From assembly GCA_035507155.1 (NCBI GenBank), contig DATJOK010000024.1, positions 1 to 64,000 of the forward strand: DNA of 64,000 bases, in the 5' to 3' direction. Within the stretch, counting starts at the first letter, position 1. Every line of letters starts with the position of its first letter. Position numbers and translations under genes: made by a program. A model generated the notes under the pieces. That model made no database searches, was not told the DNA's origin, and was given only the letters and a program-made list of their open reading frames with translations. This document shows positions 16,753 through 25,562 of the stretch, one piece after another. Source of the DNA: DASZHJ01 sp035507155 (GTDB lineage: Bacteria > Pseudomonadota > Alphaproteobacteria > ATCC43930 > CGMCC-115725).

Positions 16753-18504
16753 ATGGACAAGATCACCTACGAGATCATCCGCAGCGGTCTCTACGCCGTC
16801 GCCCGCGAGATGAAGATCGCGATGATGCGGACGGCGGCGAGCCCGATCATCCATTCCGGCGGCGACGCCTCGGCGGCGATCTTCGATGCCAATATGCAGC
16901 TGGTGGCGCAGGGCAACGACATTCCGACCATGCTGGGCTCTGCGGTCATCTCGACGCGGGCCTCGGTGGAGGCGATCGGCATCGAGAAGCTCCGGCCCGG
17001 CGACGTCATCCTCAGCAACGATGTCTATCTCGGCGGCGGCAACCATCAGCCGGACGTGCAGTTCACCCGGCCGATCTTTCTCGACGGCAAGATCATCGCC
17101 TTCTCGATGACCCGCGGCCACTGGTCCGACATCGGCGGTCAGGCGCCCGGCAGCTTCACGCCGGACACCTGGGACATCTTCGGCGAGGGGATCCGCATCC
17201 CGCCGGTGCTGCTCTATCGGAACGACGAGCCGGTCGGCGACCTCCTCAATCTCATCGTGCAGAACACGCGGGATCCCGCGAGCCGCGTTCTCGACATCAA
17301 GGCGCAGTATGCCGGGACATATGTCGGCGACCGCCGCATCGTGGCGCTCGCCCGCAAGTACGGGCCCGAGAACCTGCGCCAGGCGATGGCGGAGTCCCTC
17401 GACCATTCCGAGCGGCTGATGCGGGCGCAGATCGCCCGCATTCCGGACGGCGTCTACGAGGCGGGCGATCTCGTCGAGCCGGTGGGTGCCGAGGCCGATC
17501 TCATCCCGATCAAGGTCAAGGTCACCGTCGCCGGCGAGCGCATGATCTTCGACTTCACCGGCACCGCGAAGCAGGTGCGGGGTGGCATCAACTGCCCCTT
17601 CGCGGTCACCTGCAACAGCACCTGGTTCACGGTGAAGGCGATCACCGACGCCGCCATTCCGATCAATCAGGGCTGCTACCGGCCGATCGAGATCATCGTG
17701 CCGGAAGGGACCGTGCTGAACTGCACCTATCCGGCCTCGGTGGTGAGCGGCAATACCGAGACCTCGCCGCGCGTCATCGACCTGCTGCTGCGGGCGCTGG
17801 CGCAGGCAGTGCCGGAGCGTGTCATCGGCCAGAGCCATTGCGCTGCCTGCTCCGGCATCTTCTCCGGCGAGGATCCCGACAACGAGCGAAGCCACGCGCT
17901 GCGCCGCCGCTATGTCTCCTTCATCGACGTGCATGCGGGCGGCATGGGCGCTAGGTCCGACAAGGACGGCGTCAACGCGATCCGCGTCTATGTCGGCAAT
18001 ACCGGCGCTACGCCGGTGGAGCTCATCGAGCACACGACGCCGCTTCGCCTCGAGGAATGGGCGATTGTTCCCGATACCGGCGGTCCCGGCCGCTGGCGCG
18101 GTGGCTTGGCGGCACGGCGCACCTATCGAGTCCTTTACGAGGAGGCGACCTGCACGGTGATCGCCGAGCGCGGCCGCGTGGCGCCGGCGGGCGTGCTGGG
18201 CGGCAAGGCGGGTACCTGCTTCGTCTCCATCGTCGAGCACGCCGATGGCCGACGCGAGAGCCTGCCGGCCAAGGGCAAGCAGGCGGTGCTCGGCGCGGGC
18301 GACCGCGTCAGCATCCAGCCGGCGGGCGCAGGCGGCTATGGCGATCCGCTGCAACGGCCGGCGGAGTTGGTGCTGGAAGACGTCGTCAACGGCTACGTGA
18401 GCGCCGCAGCGGCCGAGGCATCCTATGGCGTGGTCATTGCCAAGGACGGCCGCAGCCTCGACGCGGCGGCGACGGCGCGGCGGCGCGCCAAGGCGGGAGT
18501 CTGA
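16753..18504 (+). CDS. hyuB: hydantoinase/oxoprolinase family protein, subunit B
   Basis: A 583-residue HyuB-type subunit starting M-D-K-I-T-Y-E-I-I. The motifs H-S-G-G-D-A-S-A-A-I-F-D near residue 37, L-S-N-D-V-Y-L-G-G-G-N-H near 90 and D-F-T-G-T-A near 274 are conserved in hydantoinase B and 5-oxoprolinase domains. It should act with HyuA as the catalytic partner. The upstream in-frame extension to 16708 runs into the repeat and is not used. The CoA transferase ATG follows 1 base after its stop. Confidence 0.9.
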   Translation: MDKITYEIIRSGLYAVAREMKIAMMRTAASPIIHSGGDASAAIFDANMQLVAQGNDIPTMLGSAVISTRASVEAIGIEKLRPGDVILSNDVYLGGGNHQPDVQFTRPIFLDGKIIAFSMTRGHWSDIGGQAPGSFTPDTWDIFGEGIRIPPVLLYRNDEPVGDLLNLIVQNTRDPASRVLDIKAQYAGTYVGDRRIVALARKYGPENLRQAMAESLDHSERLMRAQIARIPDGVYEAGDLVEPVGAEADLIPIKVKVTVAGERMIFDFTGTAKQVRGGINCPFAVTCNSTWFTVKAITDAAIPINQGCYRPIEIIVPEGTVLNCTYPASVVSGNTETSPRVIDLLLRALAQAVPERVIGQSHCAACSGIFSGEDPDNERSHALRRRYVSFIDVHAGGMGARSDKDGVNAIRVYVGNTGATPVELIEHTTPLRLEEWAIVPDTGGPGRWRGGLAARRTYRVLYEEATCTVIAERGRVAPAGVLGGKAGTCFVSIVEHADGRRESLPAKGKQAVLGAGDRVSIQPAGAGGYGDPLQRPAELVLEDVVNGYVSAAAAEASYGVVIAKDGRSLDAAATARRRAKAGV

Positions 18505-18505
18505 G

Positions 18506-19654
18506 ATGTCGAGCACGAAGCCGCTGAAGGACGTCACCGTGCTGGAGATCGGCCACAGCATCGCCGCGCCCTATGCCGGCATGATCCTGGGCGAGCTCGG
18601 CGCTACGGTGGTGAAGCTGGAGAATCCGCGCACCGGCGACTATGCCCGCGACTGGGGTCCGCCGTTCGCCGAAGGGGCCGCCACCACTTTCCATTCGGTG
18701 AACCGCGGCAAGCGCGGCATCACCGTCGATCTCGGCAATCCCGAGGAGGTGAAGAAGCTCATCGCCTTCATCCGCGAGAGCGTCGACGTGGTGCTGCACA
18801 ACTTGAAATTCGGCGCTATCGACAAGTACGGGCTGGGTGGCGCCGAGCTCGTGGCGCTGAAGCCGTCGCTGGTCTATTGCAATCTCGGTGCCTTCGGCGC
18901 GCAGGGGCCGCTGCGGGAGCGGCCGGGCTACGACCCGCTCATGCAGGCCTTCGGCGGCATCATGAGCATTCTCGGCGAGGATGGCCGGCCGCCGGTTCGC
19001 GTCAACGTCTCCATGGTCGATCTCGCCACCGGCATGTGGGCGGTGATCGGCATCCTGGCGGCGCTCAACGAACGGCACGCCAACGGGCGCGGCGGCGTGG
19101 TGGACACCTCGCTCTACGAGACGGCGCTCGCCTGGATGACCACGCCCGCCGCCGCCTATCTCGCCTCCGGCAACCTGCCGAAGCGGCGCGGCTCCGGCAC
19201 GGCGGAGATCGTGCCCTATCAGGCCTTTCCGGTGGCCGACGGCCATATCATGGTGGCGGCGGGCAACGACAATCTTTTCCGCCGCCTCGCTAAGATGATC
19301 GGTCAGCCCGAGCTCGCCGAGGACCCGCGCTTCCGCACCAACAAGGATCGCGTCGTCAACCGTGCCGAGCTGATCCCGCTCCTGGAGAAGGTCTTCGCGC
19401 GCCACAAGTCGGACTACTGGCTGCCGCGGCTGGAAGCGGATGGCATCCCCTGCGCGCCGCTGCAGACCCTCGATCAGGTGGTGAGGCATCCGCAGACCGC
19501 GGCGCTGAGCATGATCCAGAAGTCGCCCGACGGCACACTCTCCCTGATGGGAATACCGCTCTCCTTCGACGGCAAGCGGCCGGAATTCGAGCGCAAAGCG
19601 CCGAAGCTCGGCGAGCACAACGAGGAAATCCTGCATCGGAGCAAGAGCCGATGA
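18506..19654 (+). CDS. CaiB/BaiF family CoA transferase
   Basis: A 382-residue class III CoA transferase. The N-terminal signature is V-L-E-I-G-H-S-I-A-A-P-Y-A-G with L-G-A-T-V-V-K-L-E near residues 33-41. The catalytic Asp is in V-V-D-T-S-L-Y-E. N-R-G-K-R-G-I-T-V-D-L near residue 70 binds CoA. It transfers CoA between carboxylic acids in the cytoplasm. ATG at 18506 follows the hyuB stop by one base with GGGAG upstream, and the next gene overlaps by 4 bases. It could activate the acid released by HyuAB, but donor and acceptor are unknown. Confidence 0.92.
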   Translation: MSSTKPLKDVTVLEIGHSIAAPYAGMILGELGATVVKLENPRTGDYARDWGPPFAEGAATTFHSVNRGKRGITVDLGNPEEVKKLIAFIRESVDVVLHNLKFGAIDKYGLGGAELVALKPSLVYCNLGAFGAQGPLRERPGYDPLMQAFGGIMSILGEDGRPPVRVNVSMVDLATGMWAVIGILAALNERHANGRGGVVDTSLYETALAWMTTPAAAYLASGNLPKRRGSGTAEIVPYQAFPVADGHIMVAAGNDNLFRRLAKMIGQPELAEDPRFRTNKDRVVNRAELIPLLEKVFARHKSDYWLPRLEADGIPCAPLQTLDQVVRHPQTAALSMIQKSPDGTLSLMGIPLSFDGKRPEFERKAPKLGEHNEEILHRSKSR

Positions 19655-20445
19655 AAACCGACTATGAAACATTGCTGGTCGAGCGGCCGCGCGAGCACCT
19701 GGTCCAGGTGACGCTGAACCGGCCTGCGGTGGCGAATGCCCTCAACACCCGCATGGGCCATGAGCTGACCGAGGCGTTCGCCGCCTTCGAGGTCGATCCC
19801 TCGCTTGCCCGGGCGGTGGTGCTGACCGGCGCCGGCGAGCGGATCTTCTGCGCCGGCGCCGATCTTAGGGAGCGGCGCGGCATGTCCGACGAGGACTGGC
19901 TGAAGCAGCACCGCGTCTTCGAGCGCATGATGCGCGCCATCATCGACTGTCCGATCCCGGTCATCGCCGCGGTGAATGGCGCCGCCTATGCTGGCGGCTG
20001 CGAGCTGACGCTGGCCTGCGATTTCGCCTACGCGTCGAAAACCGCGCGCTTCGCCCTCACCGAGGTCACCATCGGCATCATGCCCGGCGGCGCCGGTACC
20101 CAGACGCTGCCGCGCATCGTCGGCGAGCGACGCGCCAAGGAGATCATCCTCGGCGGCGAGCCGATCTCGGCGGCGGACGCCCTCGCCTGGGGTGTCGTCA
20201 ATCGACTCTGCGAGCCGGCGACGCTGCTGCAGGAGACCCTCGATCGCGCCCAGCGCATCGCCGAGAACGCGCCGATCTCGGTCCGCCAGGCGAAGCACTC
20301 GATCCATCACGGCCTGCAAATGGATCTTCGCTCCGGCATGATGCTGGAGATCGAGGCCTATAACCGGATGGTGCCGACCGAGGATCGCCGCGAGGGCGTC
20401 GCCGCCTTCAACGAGAAGCGCAAGCCGCGATTCAAGGGACGCTGA
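19651..20445 (+). CDS. enoyl-CoA hydratase/isomerase family protein
   Basis: A 264-residue crotonase. The oxyanion-hole segments are C-A-G-A-D-L near residue 68 and A-Y-A-G-G-C-E-L near 110. Both hydratase glutamates are present, in G-G-C-E-L and L-T-E-V-T-I-G-I-M-P-G-G-A-G-T-Q, so a true hydratase is plausible. It overlaps the CoA transferase by 4 bases (ATGA at 19651) and ends the LacI-flanked gene set. A 292-base gap follows before the transporter. Confidence 0.92.
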   Translation: MKTDYETLLVERPREHLVQVTLNRPAVANALNTRMGHELTEAFAAFEVDPSLARAVVLTGAGERIFCAGADLRERRGMSDEDWLKQHRVFERMMRAIIDCPIPVIAAVNGAAYAGGCELTLACDFAYASKTARFALTEVTIGIMPGGAGTQTLPRIVGERRAKEIILGGEPISAADALAWGVVNRLCEPATLLQETLDRAQRIAENAPISVRQAKHSIHHGLQMDLRSGMMLEIEAYNRMVPTEDRREGVAAFNEKRKPRFKGR

Positions 20446-20525
20446 GCGCGACGACGCCAAGACAGGAGGGTCGCACAATGCGATGAGAGAAAAATCGGAG
20501 TGCCGGCATCAGGGATTTCATCTTC

Positions 20526-20700
20526 CGATCGTACGATCGCGCGACGCCCGATGACGTCGATAGCGAATGCCTTCGCGTTTGCCTCACATGTTTTTCATGT
20601 CGAGTTTTGAGCATGAGACGGCCGGAAAAAATTTCTGAATGTCTCGCTCGGAGACCAACAAGCTGTTGCCGCAGAGAGGCGGCATCGGTACGATATAAAA
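20526..20700. promoter_or_regulatory. palindrome-rich leader of the first Liv operon
   Basis: The 292-base gap before livK (20446-20737) holds no credible gene but several inverted repeats. They are CGATCGTACGATCG (20526-20539, perfect), ACATG-ttttt-CATGT (20586-20600), GTCTC-gctcg-GAGAC (20641-20655) and TGCCGC-agagag-GCGGCA (20667-20684). An AT-rich TATAAA at 20694-20699 is a possible -10 in otherwise GC-rich sequence. The ACATG-N5-CATGT site has the same geometry as the palindrome at 44968-44986. Which protein binds is unknown. Confidence 0.45.
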
Positions 20701-20737
20701 TATTAAGTCCATAAAATGAGACTGTGGGAGGAAGCAG

Positions 20738-21931
20738 ATGTCGATTACCCGTCGTCGCATTCTGGCCGGTTCTGCCGCGGGCGTGGTCTCGCTGGCGGCA
20801 GGGTTTCCGCGACCGTCCATCGCCGCGTCCGATCCGATCAAGATCGGATTCCTGCCGGCTCTGACCGGCCCGAGTTCCTCGACCGGCGTCGCGATCAATC
20901 GCGGCACCCAGCTCGCGGTCGAGGAGGTCAACGCGGCCGGCGGCATCAATGGCCGCCAGATGGAACTGATCGTTCGCGACACCCAGAGCGATCCCACCAA
21001 GGCCGTGAACGGCGTGGCGGAGCTGGTCAGCCGGCAGAAGGTCAACGTGATCTACGGCCCGCTCAATTCCGGCGAGGCGCTGGCGGCAACGCCGCTTCTC
21101 GCGCGCGACGGTGCCGTTCAGCTGCACCCCTGCTTCGTCGACTCGCTGACCGATCCCAAGAAGTATCCGCTCTGCTTCCGCAACGCGCCCACCAATCAGC
21201 AGATCGGCGCCTCCGCCAACCGCTACGTGCTGGGCGTGATGAAGCTGAAGAAGGTCGCGGTGATCGGCGACACCACGGGATACGGCACCGCCTCGGTCGA
21301 TGCCTATGTGCCGCTGCTGAAGCAGGGCGGCGCCGAGATCGTCTATCAGGGCGAGGTGGACGCCAGTAATCCCGACCTCAAGCCGGAGCTGCTGCGCATG
21401 CGCGATGCCGGCGCCCAGGTCATCATGCCCTGGAGCGTCAATGCCGGCTTCCTTGCCCGCATCCTCAACACGCGCGGCCAGATGGGCTGGGACGTGCCGG
21501 TGGTCGGCCAGACGACGCTGGGCTCCGGCCAGACCCGCGCGCTGCTCGAGAAGCCGGATAACTGGAACAAGGTCTACGCCAACAACTTCCGCAGCTGCAG
21601 CTACGACGCCAGCGGCAAGCTGCCGGCGCGCACCCAGGCTTTCGTCGACAAGATCAGCGCAGCCAAGATCGAGATGACCGACACGCTGCTCTGGTGGATC
21701 GCGCTCGGCTATGACTCCGCCAAGCTCATCGCCGAGACGGTGAAGGCCGCCGGCAGCGAGCCGAAGGAGATCGCCGGCTACTGGAACAAGCTCAAGGATT
21801 GGCCGGGCGTTTTCGGCGATATCACCTGGACGCCGGAAAACCACAACGGCTATCCCGACAACGATCTCGTTTTCGTGGAGGCGAACTCCTTCAGGAACGG
21901 CTCCTTCAAGATCGCGCCCGGCTACACCTAA
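20738..21931 (+). CDS. branched-chain-type ABC transporter substrate-binding protein (Tat signal)
   Basis: A 397-residue periplasmic-binding protein of the LivK/Leu-Ile-Val type. The N-terminus carries a twin-arginine signal (T-R-R-R-I-L-A-G-S followed by a hydrophobic stretch, ending near S-I-A-A-S), unlike the Sec signal of the second LivK in the window. The mature part starts K-I-G-F-L-P-A-L-T-G-P and includes L-A-V-E-E-V-N-A-A-G-G-I, the family hallmark. GGGAGGAAG precedes the start. These proteins bind amino acids, amides, or aliphatic and aromatic acids. The ligand here is unknown. Confidence 0.92.
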   Translation: MSITRRRILAGSAAGVVSLAAGFPRPSIAASDPIKIGFLPALTGPSSSTGVAINRGTQLAVEEVNAAGGINGRQMELIVRDTQSDPTKAVNGVAELVSRQKVNVIYGPLNSGEALAATPLLARDGAVQLHPCFVDSLTDPKKYPLCFRNAPTNQQIGASANRYVLGVMKLKKVAVIGDTTGYGTASVDAYVPLLKQGGAEIVYQGEVDASNPDLKPELLRMRDAGAQVIMPWSVNAGFLARILNTRGQMGWDVPVVGQTTLGSGQTRALLEKPDNWNKVYANNFRSCSYDASGKLPARTQAFVDKISAAKIEMTDTLLWWIALGYDSAKLIAETVKAAGSEPKEIAGYWNKLKDWPGVFGDITWTPENHNGYPDNDLVFVEANSFRNGSFKIAPGYT

Positions 21932-21935
21932 GCCG

Positions 21936-22793
21936 ATGCTCGAGTCGATCATCTCCTACGGCCTGGCCGTAGGCGCCGTCTACGCGCTGATCGGCATCAC
22001 CTACAATGTGATGTTCACGGCCTCGCGGGTGTTCAGTTTCACCGCGGGGATGCTGGGGATGCTGGGCGGCGTGTTCGGCGCGCTGTTCATCTCGCGGTTC
22101 GGCCTGCCGGTGTGGATGGGGCTCGTCCTCACCCTCGCCGGCGGGGCGGCGATCGGCGTCGTTACCGAGATCGTCACCGTCCGTCCCGTGCTGAAGAGCC
22201 TCGAGCAGCATCTCTACGTGCTTTCCACCCTTGCCTTCGCGCTGATGATCCAGCAGTTCACCGCCATCGAATGGGGTACCGAGTCAAAGCCGTTTCCGCG
22301 TCTCATCTCCATCGGTCCCGGCCTCGTGGATCAGCAGTTCTGGCTGCCGGTGCTGGCTTGCGCCGTGGTCATCATCGGGCTGGAGCTGCTCTACCGTCAT
22401 ACCCTGATCGGTCGCGCCTTCCTGGCGATCGCCGAGGACAATTATGCAGCGCGCGCCCTCGGCCTGCCCGAGCAGTCGCTGCGCATGACGAGCTACGCCC
22501 TTGCGGGCGGGATCGGCGTTCTGGCCGGCTTCGCCGGCGGCGAGGTGCTGCTCGCCTTCTTCGGCAACGGGCCGATGCTGAATTTCTACGGCTTCGTGCC
22601 GGTGGCGCTCGGGGGCATGGGAAGCAACCGCGGTGCCCTCGTCGGCGGTCTCGCTCTCGGTCTCTTCCAGCAGGCCGCCAACTTCCTCTTCGGCGGCATC
22701 TTCGCGTCCGTCGCAGTCTTCGTCGTCTTCATCATCGTGCTGCTGGCGCGGCCTGAGGGTCTCGCCGGTGCTGCCGTCACGCGTCGGGTCTGA
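21936..22793 (+). CDS. branched-chain-type ABC transporter permease (LivH-like)
   Basis: A 285-residue polytopic permease. The start segment Y-G-L-A-V-G-A-V-Y-A-L-I and the C-terminal loop A-L-G-G-M-G-S-N-R-G-A-L-V-G-G-L are the LivH family motifs. It begins 4 bases after livK and its stop overlaps the next ATG by one base (ATG at 22793), so expression is coupled. Confidence 0.93.
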   Translation: MLESIISYGLAVGAVYALIGITYNVMFTASRVFSFTAGMLGMLGGVFGALFISRFGLPVWMGLVLTLAGGAAIGVVTEIVTVRPVLKSLEQHLYVLSTLAFALMIQQFTAIEWGTESKPFPRLISIGPGLVDQQFWLPVLACAVVIIGLELLYRHTLIGRAFLAIAEDNYAARALGLPEQSLRMTSYALAGGIGVLAGFAGGEVLLAFFGNGPMLNFYGFVPVALGGMGSNRGALVGGLALGLFQQAANFLFGGIFASVAVFVVFIIVLLARPEGLAGAAVTRRV

Positions 22794-24598
22794 TGGACGC
22801 CGCCACGCCCCCGATCTCACGCGCGCGAATCCAGGCTCCGCGCTGGCTCGGCCGGATGGAGACGCTCTGGCCGTTCCTGGCGATCGGCGCTGCCGGGGTC
22901 TGCCTGCCGCTGCTCGGCGACAACTATCTCGGCGTGATCGCGACCCGGGCCTGCGTCTACTGGGTGCTGGTTTCCGCGCTCAACCTCGTGGTGGGATTCG
23001 CGGGCCAGATCGCGATCGGCTGGGTGGCGCTGCTGACGCTCGGTGCCTACGTGACCAGCGTGCTCGCCGCCGGCAACGTGCTGCCGGTGGTTCCGCCCTT
23101 TCTGGCGCTGGCGCTCGCCGGCGTGGCGGGCGCGGTCTTCGGGCTGATCATCGGGCTCCCGGCGCTGCGGCTGCGCACCTTCTATTTCGCCATGACCACC
23201 CTCGGCTTCGCCACCATCGTGACCCAGGTGGCGCTGGCCTGGCGCGACGTCACCGGCGGCGGCATCGGCGTTCCCGGGCCGGTCTTCCCGGCGCCCTTCG
23301 ACGGCCCGTGGGGCTTCTACTATCTCTGTCTCGGCTGCGCGGCGATCTGCACCTGGATGACCGCCAACATCGCCGGCAGCCGCTTCGGCCGCGCCCTGGT
23401 AGCGATCCGCGACGCCGAGGTGGCGTCGGAAGCCTCCGGCATCTCCAAGCCGCGCCTGCTGATGACCGTCTTCCTGTTCAGCGGTGCGGTGGCGGCGGTG
23501 GCGGGCGGGCTCTTCGCCTCGCTGCAGACCTATATCACGCCCGACGCCTTCACCTTCGATCTCTCGGTGCTGTTCTTCATCGCCATCCTGATCGGTGGCC
23601 GCGGCTCGATCCTGGGCCCCCTGCTCGGCACCATCATCCTGACGGTCCTGCCGGAATTCGCGGCGCCCCTGGTGGCGTGGTCGACCTTCCTCTACGCGGC
23701 GCTGCTGCTGGCGATCGTGCTTGCGCTCCCCGGCGGCATCGCCGACATGCTGGACTTCAGGAACCGCCGCCCCCTCGAGCGGCATCGCGAGATCGCGCCG
23801 CGGCCGGACATCCTGCCGCGCGTGCTCGGGCACAGTGGCGACCGTGAGCCGCTGACCCTGAAGGGGATCGCGCTGAGCTTCGGCGGCGTGCGCGCGATCG
23901 ACGGGCTGGACCTCGCCATCCAGCCGGGCGAGGTGCATGGCCTCATCGGCCCCAATGGCAGCGGCAAGACCACGACGCTCAATGTGATCTCCGGCTACTA
24001 CGCGCCGCAGGGAGGCGAAGCGCGCCTCGGCGCGTCGGTGCTGCCGGCGAAAGCGCCCCAGCTGCGTGCCGGCCACCGCATCGCGCGCACCTTCCAGACG
24101 CCGCGACTGATCGGCGCTGCCAGCGTGTTGGAGAACGTGATGATCGGCGGCACCATCGCCGGCCGCGGCAGTTTCGCGGAGTCGCTCTTCTCGCTGCCGC
24201 GCCATCGGCGTGACGAGGCGGCGCTGCAGGAGGCGGCGATGCGCGCGCTGAGCAGCGTGGGGCTCGATCAGCTCGCCGGCGTGCGCGCCGACCGGCTGCA
24301 GCACAGCGAGCTACGCTTCATGGAGATCGCGCGGGCGCTGATGCTGCGGCCGGCCTTCCTGCTGCTGGACGAGCCGGCGGCGGGGCTTTCCGCCGAGGAG
24401 ATCCGCCGCCTCGGCGGCTTGATCGTCGCCATCAGCCGGCAAGGCACCGGCGTGCTGCTGGTCGAGCATCATGCGGATCTGATCTTCGACATCTGCGACC
24501 ATGTCACCGTGCTCAATCTCGGCAAGGTGCTGGCGGCCGGGACGCCAGCCGAGATCCGTTCCCACCGCGAGGTCGTCAATGCCTATCTCGGCGCCTAA
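22793..24598 (+). CDS. fused ABC permease-ATPase (LivM-LivG)
   Basis: A 601-residue fusion. Residues about 1-320 are a LivM permease with roughly nine hydrophobic segments and the loop I-R-D-A-E-V-A-S-E-A-S-G-I. After a linker, residues about 350-600 are a LivG ATPase with Walker A G-P-N-G-S-G-K-T-T, an unusual signature L-Q-H-S-E-L-R, Walker B L-L-L-D-E-P-A-A-G and switch V-E-H-H-A-D. LivM-LivG fusions are known in proteobacteria. The second transporter in this window is fused differently (LivH-LivM), so the two are not simple recent copies. livF overlaps its 3' end by 20 bases. Confidence 0.92.
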   Translation: MDAATPPISRARIQAPRWLGRMETLWPFLAIGAAGVCLPLLGDNYLGVIATRACVYWVLVSALNLVVGFAGQIAIGWVALLTLGAYVTSVLAAGNVLPVVPPFLALALAGVAGAVFGLIIGLPALRLRTFYFAMTTLGFATIVTQVALAWRDVTGGGIGVPGPVFPAPFDGPWGFYYLCLGCAAICTWMTANIAGSRFGRALVAIRDAEVASEASGISKPRLLMTVFLFSGAVAAVAGGLFASLQTYITPDAFTFDLSVLFFIAILIGGRGSILGPLLGTIILTVLPEFAAPLVAWSTFLYAALLLAIVLALPGGIADMLDFRNRRPLERHREIAPRPDILPRVLGHSGDREPLTLKGIALSFGGVRAIDGLDLAIQPGEVHGLIGPNGSGKTTTLNVISGYYAPQGGEARLGASVLPAKAPQLRAGHRIARTFQTPRLIGAASVLENVMIGGTIAGRGSFAESLFSLPRHRRDEAALQEAAMRALSSVGLDQLAGVRADRLQHSELRFMEIARALMLRPAFLLLDEPAAGLSAEEIRRLGGLIVAISRQGTGVLLVEHHADLIFDICDHVTVLNLGKVLAAGTPAEIRSHREVVNAYLGA

Positions 24599-25325
24599 GC
24601 CGCTGCTGGAGATCACCGGCCTCTCCGCCGGCTATGGCAAGATCGACGTGCTGCGCGACGTCGACATGGCGGTAGGTGAGGGGGAGATCGTCGCGCTGCT
24701 GGGGCCGAACGGCGCGGGCAAGTCGACCCTGCTTCGGGCGGTCTCGGGACTGCTGCCGCGCACCGGCTGCGTCCGCTTCGGCGGAACCGATCTCGCCGGT
24801 GCCGGGCCGCGCGATACCGTGCGGGCGGGCCTCATCCACGTGATCGAGGGACACCGCGTCTTCACCCATCTCTCGGTGCTCGACAACCTGCTGCTGGCCG
24901 GATATGCGCTGACGCGACGGGAGCGCGCCGCCCGGGTCGAGGAGGCGCTCGCCTTCTTCCCGGAGATCGCGGCGAAGCGGCACGATCGCGCCGGCACGCT
25001 CTCCGGCGGACAGCAGCAAATGCTGGCGGTGGCGCAAGGGCTGGTGGGAAAGCCGCGGCTGCTGATGCTGGACGAGCCCTCCGCCGGGCTCTCGCCGGTG
25101 CTCGTCGACCGCGTGCTCGCCGCCGCTGGCAAGCTCCGCGAGGCGGGAACCGCGATCCTGCTGGTGGAGCAGCTCATCGAGAAGGCACTGGCGCTCGCCG
25201 ATCGCGTCTATGCGCTGGCGCGCGGCACCATCGTGCTGCAGGCCGGGACCGACGAGAGCGATCTCCCGAACCGTCTCGAGCACGCCTATTTCGGCCAGGA
25301 CGTGAACGCGCCGCTCTGGTCCTAG
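24579..25325 (+). CDS. branched-chain-type ABC transporter ATP-binding protein (LivF-like)
   Basis: A 248-residue ATPase. ATG at 24579 lies inside the last codons of the livM-livG fusion. Walker A is G-P-N-G-A-G-K-S-T, the signature is L-S-G-G-Q-Q-Q-M, Walker B is L-L-M-L-D-E-P-S-A-G-L-S and the switch region is L-V-E-Q. It lacks the C-terminal extension of LivG, which fits LivF. It is the last gene of the first Liv operon. The following 237-base gap holds the promoter for the thiolase-like gene. Confidence 0.92.
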   Translation: MPISAPKPLLEITGLSAGYGKIDVLRDVDMAVGEGEIVALLGPNGAGKSTLLRAVSGLLPRTGCVRFGGTDLAGAGPRDTVRAGLIHVIEGHRVFTHLSVLDNLLLAGYALTRRERAARVEEALAFFPEIAAKRHDRAGTLSGGQQQMLAVAQGLVGKPRLLMLDEPSAGLSPVLVDRVLAAAGKLREAGTAILLVEQLIEKALALADRVYALARGTIVLQAGTDESDLPNRLEHAYFGQDVNAPLWS

Positions 25326-25475
25326 GAGGCCGGGCGCGCCAGGACGCTGCTCGCTCATTCTCTCGACGGAGAATGCATTTCGCATGCCGTGCGAGAGGGC
25401 TTCCCCGACCGGAAGGTCACCATAATATCTTTCAAGTTCAATAGATTACGTGATATCAGTGGCTTGAGGGATGGC

Positions 25476-25521
25476 TTGACATTCTCGGGCGAGCGGTCTC
25501 AGTATGCATCAAAGAATGCAT
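25476..25521 (+). promoter_or_regulatory. putative promoter with tandem ATGCAT operator
   Basis: TTGACA at 25476-25481 is a consensus -35. CAGTAT at 25500-25505, 18 bases on, is a weak -10. Over and after it lie two ATGCAT hexamers (25504-25509 and 25516-25521) at 12-base pitch, forming TGCAT-caaaga-ATGCA. A third ATGCAT is at 25373-25378 in the same gap. This AT-rich spacing over the start site would suit a repressor such as the nearby GntR. The coding start at 25563 is about 50 bases downstream. Confidence 0.42.
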
Positions 25522-25562
25522 TATCCGGGCGAGGTCGTCCGCCAGGGGTCGAAAGGACGAGC

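Noticed and set aside
25389..25562. 58-codon N-terminal extension of the thiolase-like gene
   Set aside because: It runs through the promoter/operator region and has no conserved residues; GTG 25563 has a good ribosome site.
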